Shown: in pieces, positions 17,301-26,015 of the stretch | Layout of the letters: each line of letters begins with the position of its first letter | How positions within the stretch are numbered: the stretch's first letter is position 1 | From: Methylobacterium soli | Lineage (GTDB): Bacteria; Pseudomonadota; Alphaproteobacteria; Rhizobiales; Beijerinckiaceae | Length of the DNA stretch: 64,000 bases | Direction of reading: 5' to 3' | Assembly: GCF_008806385.1 (NCBI RefSeq) | Contig: NZ_VZZK01000034.1 | Span: 1 to 64,000 of the forward strand | Made by a program: the position numbers and the translations under genes | Notes under the pieces: generated by a model | The model's input: only the letters and a program-made list of their open reading frames with translations | What the model was told of the DNA's origin: nothing | Database searches by the model: none

Positions 17301-17333
17301 CGGCGGCCTTCCCGCGCCATCGGGAAGCCGCCG
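17301..17333 (+). terminator. GC hairpin between HTH gene and primase-helicase
   Basis: CGGCGGCCTTCCCG pairs with CGGGAAGCCGCCG (one bulged base) around a 6-base loop. It lies 60 bp before the primase-helicase start. It may terminate the upstream transcript or attenuate the downstream one; no strong T-run follows. Confidence 0.45.
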
Positions 17334-17392
17334 CCTCAACTCTTCAACTCAGGCACGAGCGCTTGTGCAGAGCAGCTCGGCAGGAAATATCT

Positions 17393-19579
17393 ATGGATCG
17401 CAGCATTGTAACTCGCGATGGCGAGCCCGTACAGTCCGACGACCTGCCTATACAGGCCGATACAGGCTCCGCGGCCCCGGTCGCCGGTCATGGGCGGGGG
17501 ATCAATCCGTTTCGGAAGTTATGGGAGATGGGCTACAGGCGCCTCGTCCCCATCGTACCGCCTTTGGCGGAGCTGTCGCCGCACTCGTCGATCTCCCGCC
17601 GGCCTCAGTCCCGCGGCAAGGCGGTCGGCGAACTCGGACAGCACGGCTGGCGTGGGTTCAACTGGCACCAGCACGAAACCTGCGAAGCCGATCTGATCCG
17701 CTGGTTCACCATGGAGGCTGGTGTCGGTGTCAGGACCGGCGAAGGCCTCATCGCCATCGACATCGACAGTCTGGCACCAGAGCTATCTGAGAAAGCGCGG
17801 GCCGCCGCCGTCGAGATCCTCGGCCCCGCGCCACAGCGGGTGGGGCGAGCACCGAAGGTTCTTCTGCTCTACCGCATCACAGAGCCAATGGCCTACGAGC
17901 GGGTGGAGTTCACCGGCCAGGAAGGCAAGCGTGAGCGGGTCGAGATGCTCAGCGAGGGCCGGCAAGCGGTCTTGGGCGGCATCCATCCCCACACGCTCCA
18001 GCCTTACTCGTGGCCCGAGCGATTGAAGCCCTTTGACGAGCTCACCATCGTCACACCCGAGAAGGTGAAGGCGTACTTCGCCCGGTTGGCTGAGATCCTG
18101 CCAGAGGCGACGGTCCCGAGCTTCAATCATCCCAACTCCGAAAAGGTCCTACCGCTCGAGGATCTCATTGGGACAGTCGACGCGGTGCGTAAGGCTGTCC
18201 AGGCCATCCCCAACGATACTCGCGATCGCGAGGGCTACATCTGGCTCGGCATCGCCATCAAAACGGCTCTGCCCCACGATCCGGAAGCCGCTTTCGACAT
18301 CTTCTGGGATTGGTGCGCCAAGTGGACGGCGGGAACCAAGGATCTCAACAACGCTATCTCCGACTTCGGTGGGTTCTTTCCCGGCCGGGTGCTCGGGGCG
18401 TCTTACCTCTATAAGCGCGCCGCCAGATACACCGGCGAGAACATGATGCCGGAGGACAAGTTCTTCGAGCCGATCACTGGCGAGCTCGAAACCGGCCCGG
18501 CACCAACACCGAAGGTCCAGGCATCCGATACCTTCACGCTGCTCGGCCTCGACGGCCTGCTGCACATGCCGGATCCTGTGTACCTCGTCGACCGGCACTT
18601 ACCGGAGGCATCCTTGGGCTTCCTCTACGGTGACCCCGGCACCGGCAAGAGCTTCATCGCCCTCGATTGGGCCCTGCACATCGCGTTCGGCCTGAAGGCC
18701 TGGCACGGTGATCCGATCTTGGCGCCGGCCGGCGCCCATGTCGTCTACATCGCGGGAGAGGGCGTGGCCGGTCTCAAGCTCCGCGTACAGGCTTGGATGC
18801 ACCGACATAATGTCGTCGGCGCAGACGCCCGGTTCTCGTTACTCAGGCACAGCGTCGACCTGATGGACAAGGAGCAGGTGCTGAAGCTGGCGCGGACGAT
18901 CCGCGCCGACGCGTTTGGCACTGTCTTGGTGGTGGTCGATACGGTGTCGCGCTCGATGCCAGGGGCGGAGGAGAACCAACAGAAGGAGATGACGCGCTTC
19001 GTCGACGCCTGTGACGTGATCCGCACCGAGTTTCAGTGCGTCGTGCTGGGTGTCCACCATGCGGCAAAGCAAGGCGGTCGTATGCGCGGCTCGACTGTGC
19101 TGTCCGCGGCGGGCGACTTCGTGTTCAAGCTCGAACGCAAGCCCGGGAAGCCGGTCGGTCGGCTGCTCAGCGAGAAACAGAAGGACGCGCCGGACGGCTG
19201 GTCGGAGCCATACCGCTTTGACGTCGTGAAGCTTCCAGACGGCAAGGACAGTGTTGTGGTGTCGCGGTGCCTGACGTCGGATGGCAACGGCGCGCCGGTG
19301 CCTGTTGAACAAGAGGAACGGATCCTCGAATCGATCGACGCTGCATGGCGCTCAAAGGATCCGTGGGGGCAGAACTCGCGAAGCCGCGACCGCTATGCGG
19401 TGACACGGCTCGTCAAAGAATTCGGGGTGGATGCGGACCGAGCCAAGGAGCTTCTCCAGACCTGGCTGGATATGGGCGCCATCGCCATCGACACGGTGGA
19501 CAGCCACTCGAAGCGGAAGGGATATCGCCGGGTGCAAGAAGTACCAGAGGCCTTCCCGTCCGGAAGTGTTTTCGACTGA
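17393..19579 (+). CDS. primase-polymerase/helicase replication protein
   Basis: 728 residues from ATG 17393 (AGGAAATATCT upstream). The N-terminal part (~35-215) looks like a bifunctional primase/polymerase domain: GVRTGEGLIAIDIDSLAP supplies the acidic pair and VLGGIHPHTL a conserved His. A primase-C-terminal-like helical region follows. Residues ~395-620 form a RepA/AAA_25-type RecA ATPase, with Walker A GDPGTGKS and Walker B VLVVVDTVSRS. The C-terminal ~90 residues resemble a winged helix. It probably initiates and unwinds for element replication. The array of short repeats that follows directly fits an origin recognised by it. Confidence 0.85.
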   Translation: MDRSIVTRDGEPVQSDDLPIQADTGSAAPVAGHGRGINPFRKLWEMGYRRLVPIVPPLAELSPHSSISRRPQSRGKAVGELGQHGWRGFNWHQHETCEADLIRWFTMEAGVGVRTGEGLIAIDIDSLAPELSEKARAAAVEILGPAPQRVGRAPKVLLLYRITEPMAYERVEFTGQEGKRERVEMLSEGRQAVLGGIHPHTLQPYSWPERLKPFDELTIVTPEKVKAYFARLAEILPEATVPSFNHPNSEKVLPLEDLIGTVDAVRKAVQAIPNDTRDREGYIWLGIAIKTALPHDPEAAFDIFWDWCAKWTAGTKDLNNAISDFGGFFPGRVLGASYLYKRAARYTGENMMPEDKFFEPITGELETGPAPTPKVQASDTFTLLGLDGLLHMPDPVYLVDRHLPEASLGFLYGDPGTGKSFIALDWALHIAFGLKAWHGDPILAPAGAHVVYIAGEGVAGLKLRVQAWMHRHNVVGADARFSLLRHSVDLMDKEQVLKLARTIRADAFGTVLVVVDTVSRSMPGAEENQQKEMTRFVDACDVIRTEFQCVVLGVHHAAKQGGRMRGSTVLSAAGDFVFKLERKPGKPVGRLLSEKQKDAPDGWSEPYRFDVVKLPDGKDSVVVSRCLTSDGNGAPVPVEQEERILESIDAAWRSKDPWGQNSRSRDRYAVTRLVKEFGVDADRAKELLQTWLDMGAIAIDTVDSHSKRKGYRRVQEVPEAFPSGSVFD

Positions 19580-19584
19580 TTGGC

Positions 19585-19769
19585 TGCGGAGCCCCTGCGG
19601 AGCTTGAACCGGCCTTTGCGGAGGTTCGCCGCTAAGTCATTGATTTCATTATGCGGAGGTCGCTTTGCGGAAGTCGTTGCGGAAGTCCTGCGGAGCTGCG
19701 GAGCAGGCATCGTAAGTCATTGATTTTGCTTGCGGAGGTTGTGCGGAGGTTCATCTGCGGAGGTGCGGA
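19585..19769 (+). repeat. iteron-like array, candidate replication origin
   Basis: Twelve same-strand copies of TGCGGA in 185 bp (19585, 19596, 19617, 19652, 19666, 19678, 19689, 19697, 19731, 19742, 19756, 19764), most extended to TGCGGAGGT or TGCGGAAGT. A 14-base unit TAAGTCATTGATTT occurs twice (19633 and 19713), each followed 4-5 bases later by a TGCGGAGGT. It begins 6 bp after the primase-helicase stop and no gene is apparent across it. The layout matches iteron origins of plasmids and phage satellites. The remaining stretch to 20002 shows a few short inverted repeats and no gene. Confidence 0.65.
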
Positions 19770-20002
19770 AGTCGCCTATACTACGTATCCGGGGGCGGCG
19801 ACCGCTCCGCGCCAGCCTGCGGGCCGCCTGCCCCCTCTCGTGCGTACTGGTCGGTGGCACCGCCAACAATCAGGTTTTTGAGATTGCCGGTTCGACAAAT
19901 TGTCGGGGCCCTCAACGTGGGGCCGCACTGAACAACGATTGGCGCCTGAGCGTTGAACACGGTAACATGATACCTCACGCCGTTTAGGAAAGTTCAGGGT
20001 TC

Positions 20003-20557
20003 ATGGGGGCGCACACCTGCACACATCTCGTCTGGGCGAAATCGCCCGAGTGGCGCGCCATCGCCCGTGCTGCCATCCTCAAGCACCACGCGGAGCGGCA
20101 CCTGCTGCCGAAGTGCGGGGCAAAGCGAAAGTCGACCGGCACGCCCTGCCAGAGCCTGCCCGCGAAGGGACGCACGCGCTGCCGCCTACACGGTGGCGCC
20201 ACTCCATGCGGTTCCGGCCCCGCCGGCTGGCACACGCCGGGCTTTCCGCTCGGCCTCGGCATGCCGACCGGCAAGGCTCGCAGCGACGCACAGAAGCGCA
20301 GGCGCGCCTTCGCGACCATCGCCCGCGTCGAGGAAATGAGCCCCGACGAGCGCGCCCGCTACGTGGCCTGGCAGGCCTCTCACAAGCCCGGCAGCGCCAC
20401 GGCGCGGGCTCGGCGCCGCGCCGACCGCAAGGCCGCTCAGTGGCTGCAGGATCTCATGGCAGGCAAGGGCCTGGAGCCGAAGGCTCCTCGCCAACGCAAG
20501 GCGAAACCGCCCACCCTTCGTCGCGCTCTGCGCGAAGGGCTCGGCGTCTTTGGCTAG
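20003..20557 (+). CDS. HGG-motif phage-type protein
   Basis: 184 residues. The middle carries a Cys/His pattern CGAKRKSTGTPCQSLPA ... RCRLHGGATP, the hallmark of small phage proteins with an HGGxSTG-type motif that probably bind zinc. The C-terminal half is highly basic (ATARARRRADRKAAQWLQDL). Often found near terminase small subunits, but its role is not established. AGGAAAGTTCAGGG lies upstream of ATG 20003. Confidence 0.7.
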   Translation: MGAHTCTHLVWAKSPEWRAIARAAILKHHAERHLLPKCGAKRKSTGTPCQSLPAKGRTRCRLHGGATPCGSGPAGWHTPGFPLGLGMPTGKARSDAQKRRRAFATIARVEEMSPDERARYVAWQASHKPGSATARARRRADRKAAQWLQDLMAGKGLEPKAPRQRKAKPPTLRRALREGLGVFG

Positions 20558-20568
20558 GAGCAGGAACG

Positions 20569-20910
20569 ATGGCGAGAGCAAAGCCGCAGGCCGAGCCTGA
20601 CAGGGCTCTGGAGCGCATCCGCACTCGAGCCCGCAACGAAGGCCTGGAGATCGCCTACGAAGGCGCCATCGCGGTCTGCAAGGACCCGAAGGCCAGACCC
20701 GCCGATCGCCTCGGCGCGGCAAACCTCATCTTCCGCTTGTCGGGAGCCTACGAGGTGGCCGGGCAGGAGGATGCGGGGACAAAAGCGTTGAGCAGCCTGT
20801 CGCGCGCCGAACTCATTGCGGCCGCCGACGCCGCGCGAGCGTATCTCGCCGAACTCGATGCGGCAGAAGATGAGCCCGAGGCGCCGAGCGGTTCCGACGT
20901 CTTCGACTGA
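20569..20910 (+). CDS. small helical phage-like protein (terminase-small-like)
   Basis: 113 residues from ATG 20569 (AGGAGCAGGAACG ribosome site). The core GLEIAYEGAIAVCKDPKARP followed by ADRLGAANLIFRLSG resembles the helical core of some terminase small subunits, but no large subunit follows, so I keep the call tentative. The tail SGSDVFD nearly repeats the SGSVFD tail of the primase-helicase gene. Confidence 0.6.
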   Translation: MARAKPQAEPDRALERIRTRARNEGLEIAYEGAIAVCKDPKARPADRLGAANLIFRLSGAYEVAGQEDAGTKALSSLSRAELIAAADAARAYLAELDAAEDEPEAPSGSDVFD

Positions 20911-21057
20911 GACGCAATGCTCAGCTCTGGCGGCTGGAGCGGCTTCCGCGCGGCGGAGGCTGCATCGCGGCGCCGATGGCAGCCCCGCCAAGCAAGGCCG
21001 GGAGAGAGAACAGCAGGCAGAAGGCGACGAAGGCAATCAGTACGAGCATGGGATGTC

Positions 21058-21723
21058 TCAGGCGGTCCTCGGGCGGGAAAGGATGTCCCGAACTCGGTTG
21101 TGGCTCATCGTGAACCCACGCTCGGACATGACGGCCGCGATAGCGCGCAGCGATTTCCCGGTGGAGCTTAATTCCATCATCTCGATGATGGCAGCCTGCT
21201 CAGCATCAACTTCGGCAAGGCTGCCGTCCGACTGTACGGCGAAGCCGAACGGTATGGTGCCTCCGAGATACCGGCCGCGCTCCTTTTGATCGCCCTTCAC
21301 GACAGCGATGCGCTCGCGGATCCGATCGCGTTCCGCCTCGGCGACGGCGCTGAGGATCGTAAAGACAAGCTTGGATATCCCGTTGCCAGTGACATCGCCG
21401 CCCAAGTCGATCATGTGCAGACTGATGCTGCGCGCCTTAAGCTGCGCCAGAACGTCGAGGGCGTTCAGCGACGAGCGGAACATTCGGTCGAGCTTCGCAG
21501 TGATGACGACGTCGCCCGGCTGAAGGACAGCAAGCAGGGCGGCGCCTTCTGCTCGCTCGCCCAGCGGCTTCGAGCCGGAGACGCCGCGCTCGACGAACAT
21601 GCGGTCGAGTGCGAGCCCTTGCATCATCGCGTAACCCTCGATCTGACGCTGTTGAACGTCGAGGCTCTCGCCTTCCGATGCCTGCCGCCCGGTAGAGACC
21701 CGGGCATAACCGTAAACCGCCAT
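21058..21723 (-). CDS. serine recombinase (resolvase/invertase family)
   Basis: 221 residues from ATG 21723. N-terminal catalytic domain begins AVYGYARVSTGRQ with the nucleophilic Ser, then LDRMFRSSLNALDVL, and a long E helix (ILSAVAEAERDRIRERIAVV). The C-terminal part has a Hin-like helix-turn-helix (TGKSLRAIAAVMSERGFTMS). It is probably the element's resolvase or DNA invertase, a second recombinase besides the tyrosine integrase. A longer frame to 21765 starts without a ribosome site. Confidence 0.88.
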   Translation of the reverse strand: MAVYGYARVSTGRQASEGESLDVQQRQIEGYAMMQGLALDRMFVERGVSGSKPLGERAEGAALLAVLQPGDVVITAKLDRMFRSSLNALDVLAQLKARSISLHMIDLGGDVTGNGISKLVFTILSAVAEAERDRIRERIAVVKGDQKERGRYLGGTIPFGFAVQSDGSLAEVDAEQAAIIEMMELSSTGKSLRAIAAVMSERGFTMSHNRVRDILSRPRTA

Positions 21724-21790
21724 CGCCGCCTCTGTTAACCCGTTAGCCTGCAATATCGATGGCAATGATTTGCGGGGTTGTCAACCTGCA

Positions 21791-22039
21791 CTAGCAGGCT
21801 AACGGATTGAGCGGCCGAACCGACACTTCTGGAGCACAGGGCGTGATGGTCATGGCGCTCGGATCGAGAGCGTCGGCGAGGCGATCGAGCTTCGACTGGA
21901 CTGAGGCCGCGAGGGCGCACATGCGCTCGCCGATGTTGGTCGGGATGGCGTCGCAGGCTAAGAGCATTTCATAGAGCATCTCGCACTCACGGGCGCCATG
22001 GTACACATACATGTCGATGGGGCGATGATCGATATTCAC
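21791..22039 (-). CDS. small hypothetical protein
   Basis: 82 residues, start ATG 22039 with CTGGAGAAAACCCCG ahead. Contains YHGARECEMLYEMLLACDAIP and a helical stretch (VQSKLDRLADAL). No domain recognised. Upstream of the serine recombinase on the same strand, about 65 bp apart, so possibly one transcript. Confidence 0.55.
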   Translation of the reverse strand: MNIDHRPIDMYVYHGARECEMLYEMLLACDAIPTNIGERMCALAASVQSKLDRLADALDPSAMTITPCAPEVSVRPLNPLAC

Positions 22040-22645
22040 GGGGTTTTCTCCAGTTCTGATGACGGCATAGGTACTAAACTGTACGCTGAGTAAAGTAAAT
22101 ACTGTACATAAGTCTGGAGTTAGTCTGATGTTTGTCTGATAAAGAACCGCGCAAGCGCCTGAAATAGCTTAAAGACAGGCAGGGGCAGGATCGCCGTCGA
22201 CGCACAGATCAGACAGGCACCAGACGGATCAGACGTGACGCTCGCCGCGCCGACAGGGCGTCGCCACCTGCCGGCCCAGGACCCCGGGCCACCCTCCCGG
22301 TACACCCGCTCGCCGAGTTCTAGAACGGCGTCAGGGTGCGAAACTAAAATTAGCCCCTGAAAATCTTTTCGACACTTTGTCGGTCCAGCCGATCACTCTC
22401 GGGCCACCAGTAAATCTTGCAGTTCAAGCACTTTAGCTGACAAAAAGTACGCCAAAACCCTTGTCTCTCGCGCCCTCATCGCCTAGTCTTCCATTGGTCC
22501 CGATCTGAGCGGCACTCGGGCAGCCGCACTCGCCCCTCCGGTGCTTCGGCAGCGGAGATCCGCAAGTCCAAACACGAGCACAGCCACGCAAGGGTTCGGA
22601 GCGTTCTCAGCTCCCCTTCGCTGCTCGTTGGTCAGGTCCGATCGC
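22040..22645. promoter_or_regulatory. long divergent intergenic region with repeated heptamers
   Basis: AT-rich 22,055-22,145 with two CTGTAC boxes (near 22079 and 22103) and GTCTGAT twice at an 11-bp step (22123, 22134), then ATCAGAC twice (22208, 22228). It likely holds the promoters for the leftward pair and the rightward 22646 gene. Beyond 22,300 I see no feature and no supported gene. Confidence 0.4.
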
Positions 22646-23167
22646 ATGTCACAAGGCCGGTTAAACACTGCTTCGTTGCAGCACCAAGACACCCGCAACG
22701 ACGTCGCCTTCATCCGCCAGTTCCTCGGGCAGGCCGCAGCCTGCGGAACCGCAGCCGATTACGTTTGGTCGCTGGAGCTTGGTCTCGCTAACCTGCGACG
22801 GGGCGTAGAGCGCGGCGTTATCTCGGCCCGTGAGTGTGAGGCGCTGCAGCGGCATCTCGTCCGCGCCTACATCGCCGGGTGCCGTCTCATGCCGACCGAG
22901 TACGATCGCGGCCGGCTCGAGCGCGGCTTCGCCGGCGCGCGGGGTGTGGTGCAGGCCTGGACCATTCCGCAGCCGCGCCGGTGCGCGCAGAGCGACGAGG
23001 TACGCGTCTGCGTCATGCATTCCAAGATCCTGCTGAACGATCTGGAGTGCCTGCGCCGCGCCGACGAGGTGGCGAGGCGCTACGCGCACGTGGTCCTGCC
23101 GCCGATGCCGACGGAGATCGAGCCCTGCGAGATCCTCTTCTTCTCACCGCAGGAGTCCGATCAATGA
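22646..23167 (+). CDS. hypothetical protein of the element
   Basis: 173 residues from ATG 22646. Mostly helical, with DVAFIRQFLGQAAACGTAAD, RRGVERGVISARECEALQRH and a C-terminal IEPCEILFFSP. No recognised domain, no membrane segment. Its stop overlaps the next start (ATGA), so the two products are coupled. A longer frame from 22541 lacks a ribosome site. Confidence 0.6.
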   Translation: MSQGRLNTASLQHQDTRNDVAFIRQFLGQAAACGTAADYVWSLELGLANLRRGVERGVISARECEALQRHLVRAYIAGCRLMPTEYDRGRLERGFAGARGVVQAWTIPQPRRCAQSDEVRVCVMHSKILLNDLECLRRADEVARRYAHVVLPPMPTEIEPCEILFFSPQESDQ

Positions 23168-23610
23168 CGAACGAACCCGCAGGCGCCGCCGAAGCCTTGG
23201 CCGCATTCGAGCGCGCCGCCTCCGAGCCTGATCCTATCTTCGCCTTCTCCGAGGGCTTCGCGGTGGCCTTCCGTAGCCACGGGCGCGGCGTGCTGTCCGA
23301 GGATGGCTGCGGCGAACTCGGCCGGGCGCTCACCCGGGCGCAGGAAGCTGTCGGGCCGCACGCCCCGGCGGCCTTCAGGCCGCGCCTGCGGGACGGCGTC
23401 AATGCTCTCGCAGCCCTGCTCCAGGCATGGGCGGCCCCGGCCGGCGCGCCTGAGCGCAGCAGCGCCGAGGTCGAGTTCGATCACCTCAACGTCCGCATCG
23501 TCGCCAACGACCTCGATACGATCTGCGCCATGCTGGAGATCGAGCGGGGCACTCCGACGCGGCCGGGCCTGCTTGCCGCAGCTCAGCCCATGTCGGCAAC
23601 GGCTCACTGA
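23164..23610 (+). CDS. hypothetical protein of the element
   Basis: 148 residues, Ala-rich and helical, with an acidic C-terminal part (VEFDHLNVRIVANDLDTICAM). Coupled to the preceding gene by an ATGA overlap and followed after 12 bases by the phage-like 23623 gene. Function unknown. Confidence 0.6.
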   Translation: MTNEPAGAAEALAAFERAASEPDPIFAFSEGFAVAFRSHGRGVLSEDGCGELGRALTRAQEAVGPHAPAAFRPRLRDGVNALAALLQAWAAPAGAPERSSAEVEFDHLNVRIVANDLDTICAMLEIERGTPTRPGLLAAAQPMSATAH

Positions 23611-23622
23611 GGGGCGGGGCTC

Positions 23623-24246
23623 ATGGCAAAGAAGGACGGCGGCGCCAGCAAGCAGGCAGCCATTGCCCGGCAGGACGAAGCGATCCGGCAGCAGGGCATC
23701 CGCGATGGGACGCAGCGGGTCAACGACACGTTCGGGCAGTTCGACGACGCTTTCTACGACAAGCAGAAGCAGAACTTCCTGAGCTTCTCGCTGCCGCAGC
23801 TCGAGGACCAATACGGCAAGGCGCAGAAGGAGCTGACGTTCTCGCTCACGCGGTCGGGGAACCTCGACAGCTCTGCTCGAGGCTACCAGGAAGGCGAGCT
23901 GCAGAAGCTCTACGATACCAACCGGACGTCCTTGGCGGATCAGGCCCAGACCTACGCCAACCAGGCGCGCTCGAACGTCGAGGACGCGCGATCCAGCCTC
24001 ATCACGACGCTGAACGCGACAGGCGACGCCACGGGGGCGGTGAACTCCGCCAACTCGCGCGCCGCAGCCCTCTCGCAGCCGACTGGATACAGCCCAATCG
24101 GTGATTTGTTCGGCGCCCTTACCAGTGGCCTTGCAGCGCAAGCTGCTCAGGAGAAGGCCATGGCCTTGTCGAACGGAGCCTACAAGAGCCCCTACAACAC
24201 AGGCCTGTTCGGCTCCACGGCCGGCGCGGTGAAAAACACCGCATGA
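23623..24246 (+). CDS. phage-like virion/internal protein
   Basis: 207 residues, polar, Gln/Asn/Ala-rich and low in cysteine, with FGQFDDAFYDKQKQNFLSFS, LPQLEDQYGKAQKELTFSLT and SGNLDSSARGYQEGELQ, then a flexible Gly/Ser/Ala tail. The composition resembles internal-core or tail-associated proteins of short-tailed phages, but the match is by pattern only. It is the one virion-like protein I see in the element. GGGGCGGGGCTC precedes ATG. Confidence 0.55.
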   Translation: MAKKDGGASKQAAIARQDEAIRQQGIRDGTQRVNDTFGQFDDAFYDKQKQNFLSFSLPQLEDQYGKAQKELTFSLTRSGNLDSSARGYQEGELQKLYDTNRTSLADQAQTYANQARSNVEDARSSLITTLNATGDATGAVNSANSRAAALSQPTGYSPIGDLFGALTSGLAAQAAQEKAMALSNGAYKSPYNTGLFGSTAGAVKNTA

Positions 24247-24563
24247 CAGCCGGGTGCAGCGGCGCGTCCCACCACTCATATGTCGATGTTCAAGCTGGCG
24301 GGACCATAGAGCAACCGATGACCTACACGCTGCACCCTCTCGCACCCGGCAGCTACGATCTCGCCCTGAACGGGGTAATTGTGGGCGGTGTGGTGCGTGA
24401 GGTCTCGCCTGGCGGTACGGCGAAGGGCTGGCGCGCCGAACTCCTCGACGAGATTCCGCCGGAGCAGCGCCCGGCTCCATTTTGTGAGATAGAGCACCAG
24501 TTCAGATCATTAGAAGCGGCGGCTGAGTGGCTCGGCGCTGCAATCGTGAACGACAGCCCGTAG
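24243..24563 (+). CDS. small hypothetical protein
   Basis: 106 residues if the ATGA-overlapping start is used. An internal ATG at 24318 gives an 81-residue product beginning TYTLHPLAPGSYDLALNG, which is where conserved-looking beta-rich sequence begins and may be the true start. The sequence looks like a small beta-domain (VIVGGVVREVSPGGTAKGW) followed by a helix. Function unknown. Confidence 0.5.
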   Translation: MTAGCSGASHHSYVDVQAGGTIEQPMTYTLHPLAPGSYDLALNGVIVGGVVREVSPGGTAKGWRAELLDEIPPEQRPAPFCEIEHQFRSLEAAAEWLGAAIVNDSP

Positions 24564-24591
24564 CGAAGTTTTCGCTAATGTGCGCGAGGCA

Positions 24592-25179
24592 ATGACCGAT
24601 CTGGAGCAAGAAACATGCGGGACCGCCGAAGATTTTACGGCATGGCCCCTTGATCTCGTGCGCGCGCAAATGATCTATGCCCGTGAGGGGCTAAGATACT
24701 GGATAAGATACGTGTCAGAAGAAACTCAGGGCAGCTCGCCCGAATTCGTAGCGATCGCTGCCGAGATCGTCAGCGCATACGTGGCGAACAACTCCGTGCC
24801 GGTCGCGGAACTACCGGCGCTGCTCAGCAACGTGCATGCGGCGCTGAATGGCCTCGCGACTGGCGCCGCGCAGGCCCCAGCCGCGAAGGAAGTCGAGAAG
24901 CCCACGGCCTCGCAGATCCGCAAATCGATCACGCCGGACGCGCTGATCAGCTTCATCGACGGCAAGCCCTACAAGACGCTCAAGCGGCATCTGTCGGCGA
25001 ATGATCTCGACCCGCATAGCTATCGGGAGCGTTACGGCTTGCCGAGGGACTACCCACTGGTCGCGCCGAACTACGCCGCGCAGCGCTCCGAGTTGGCCCG
25101 GGCCATCGGCCTCGGCCGCCCTGGCGCTCAGGCTGCAAATGAGAAATCGACAAGGCGGGGCCGCCGCAAGGCTGCGTGA
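24592..25179 (+). CDS. MucR/Ros-family transcriptional regulator, zinc-ligand-less
   Basis: 195 residues from ATG 24592. The C-terminal Ros/MucR domain is clear: ASQIRKSITPDALISFIDGK, YKTLKRHLSANDLDPHSY, RERYGLPRDYPLVAPNY. Where Ros has two zinc Cys, this reads SFID, so classical C2H2 zinc binding is lost, as reported for some Mesorhizobium Ros homologues. A ~45-residue N-terminal extension with Trp/Tyr residues and a basic RRGRRK tail are unusual for the family. One of three such paralogues in this window. Confidence 0.85.
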   Translation: MTDLEQETCGTAEDFTAWPLDLVRAQMIYAREGLRYWIRYVSEETQGSSPEFVAIAAEIVSAYVANNSVPVAELPALLSNVHAALNGLATGAAQAPAAKEVEKPTASQIRKSITPDALISFIDGKPYKTLKRHLSANDLDPHSYRERYGLPRDYPLVAPNYAAQRSELARAIGLGRPGAQAANEKSTRRGRRKAA

Positions 25180-25314
25180 TCTAGAGTGGCTCGCCCGCCA
25201 AACCGGGCGAGCCGGCATCCGGCGCGTAATAGGGTCCTGCCGACATAAGCGGCGAGACGCTGCCGCAGCAGGGTCTGACGGCACTTCGGACTGGCGGCCG
25301 GTCGCTCTTAGCGG

Positions 25315-25491
25315 ATGCCGGAGGCGCGGCGCGCCTACCTCGGCCGCAACAATGCCACTCTGGCCGAGCTGTTCGCGGCGCCTGACAGCGTGGCTCGCAT
25401 CCGTGAGATTGTGATGCGGAGCGCCGAGGCGCCGTATGCCGATGAGGCGCTTCGGTCGGCGATGCAGGCGCGAGCTGTTCACGGCCGCTAA
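25315..25491 (+). CDS. 58-residue small ORF
   Basis: Starts ATG 25315, ends TAA 25489-25491. The product has ARRAYLGRNNATLAELFAAP, then RIREIVMRSAEAPYADEALR, protein-like and helical. Ribosome site is weak (AGCGG), so confidence is low. It is the first of a run of tiny genes to 26.5 kb. Confidence 0.35.
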   Translation: MPEARRAYLGRNNATLAELFAAPDSVARIREIVMRSAEAPYADEALRSAMQARAVHGR

Positions 25492-25611
25492 CGTCCACGC
25501 TGCATCGCCGAGGCGAAGGGGCTGGGGGGCTGGTGCCGCGCCAGAGGTTGGCGTCGCCTGCGGTTCTGGAGCGGCTTGCCGGGTGAGTTTCGCCGCTCGT
25601 ACCGTGCCGAC

Positions 25612-25704
25612 ATGGCCGAATCACTGACCACCGGCGATCTGTTCAAGGCGAGGGCGATCAGCGCCGAGGACCTGCACGCCGCGATGTGCATGGCGCCAGG
25701 ATGA
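25612..25704 (+). pseudogene. N-terminal remnant of the RPEKR small-protein family
   Basis: 30 codons (SLTTGDLFKARAISAEDLHA) that resemble the first half of the 26016 gene (TIETLLQQGALTEEEVQAAV), then stop with TGA overlapping the ATG of the next gene. Probably a truncated paralogue or a leader peptide. Confidence 0.35.
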
Positions 25705-25961
25705 CGGGGCCTACCGTCAGCAGGCTTGTCTTGTTGGGTGAACTCCAACCTGCGGATGTGACAGCGGCAATCGACGCGTTCTTCGCGCTCGGTGATCCTG
25801 GCCTGGTTCCGCTTGGCGAGAAGTACGAGTTGGACGTCGCCTCAGCGGTGGCGGCGCACCCCTTCGCCTCAAAGACGCTGTACCGACGGACCGCTGGTGT
25901 CTCGGCCCGCCGCGCCGCGGTGCGCTCAGCGATCCTGCTGGCGCGGCCTGAGAAGCGATGA
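25701..25961 (+). CDS. small RPEKR-tailed protein, paralogue 1
   Basis: 86 residues. Two helical halves: RLVLLGELQPADVTAAIDAF and a C-terminal AAVRSAILLARPEKR. It aligns by eye with the gene at 26016, including the identical C-terminus RPEKR and the order leucine-rich start, PLGEKYEL / PVGPYEL, terminal basic helix. ATG overlaps the preceding TGA. Function unknown; no membrane segment. Confidence 0.5.
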   Translation: MTGPTVSRLVLLGELQPADVTAAIDAFFALGDPGLVPLGEKYELDVASAVAAHPFASKTLYRRTAGVSARRAAVRSAILLARPEKR

Positions 25962-26015
25962 GAGATGGACCGGCTGCCCTGGGCGGTGCGAGGCCGCGAC
26001 CTAGCTTAAGCAGGG

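Noticed and set aside
17303..17333. The GC hairpin before the primase-helicase as a riboswitch
   Set aside because: A single simple stem-loop with no conserved aptamer features.
23161..24480. A 439-codon minus-strand frame across 23.2-24.5 kb
   Set aside because: The plus-strand genes there are coupled by ATGA overlaps and have better composition.
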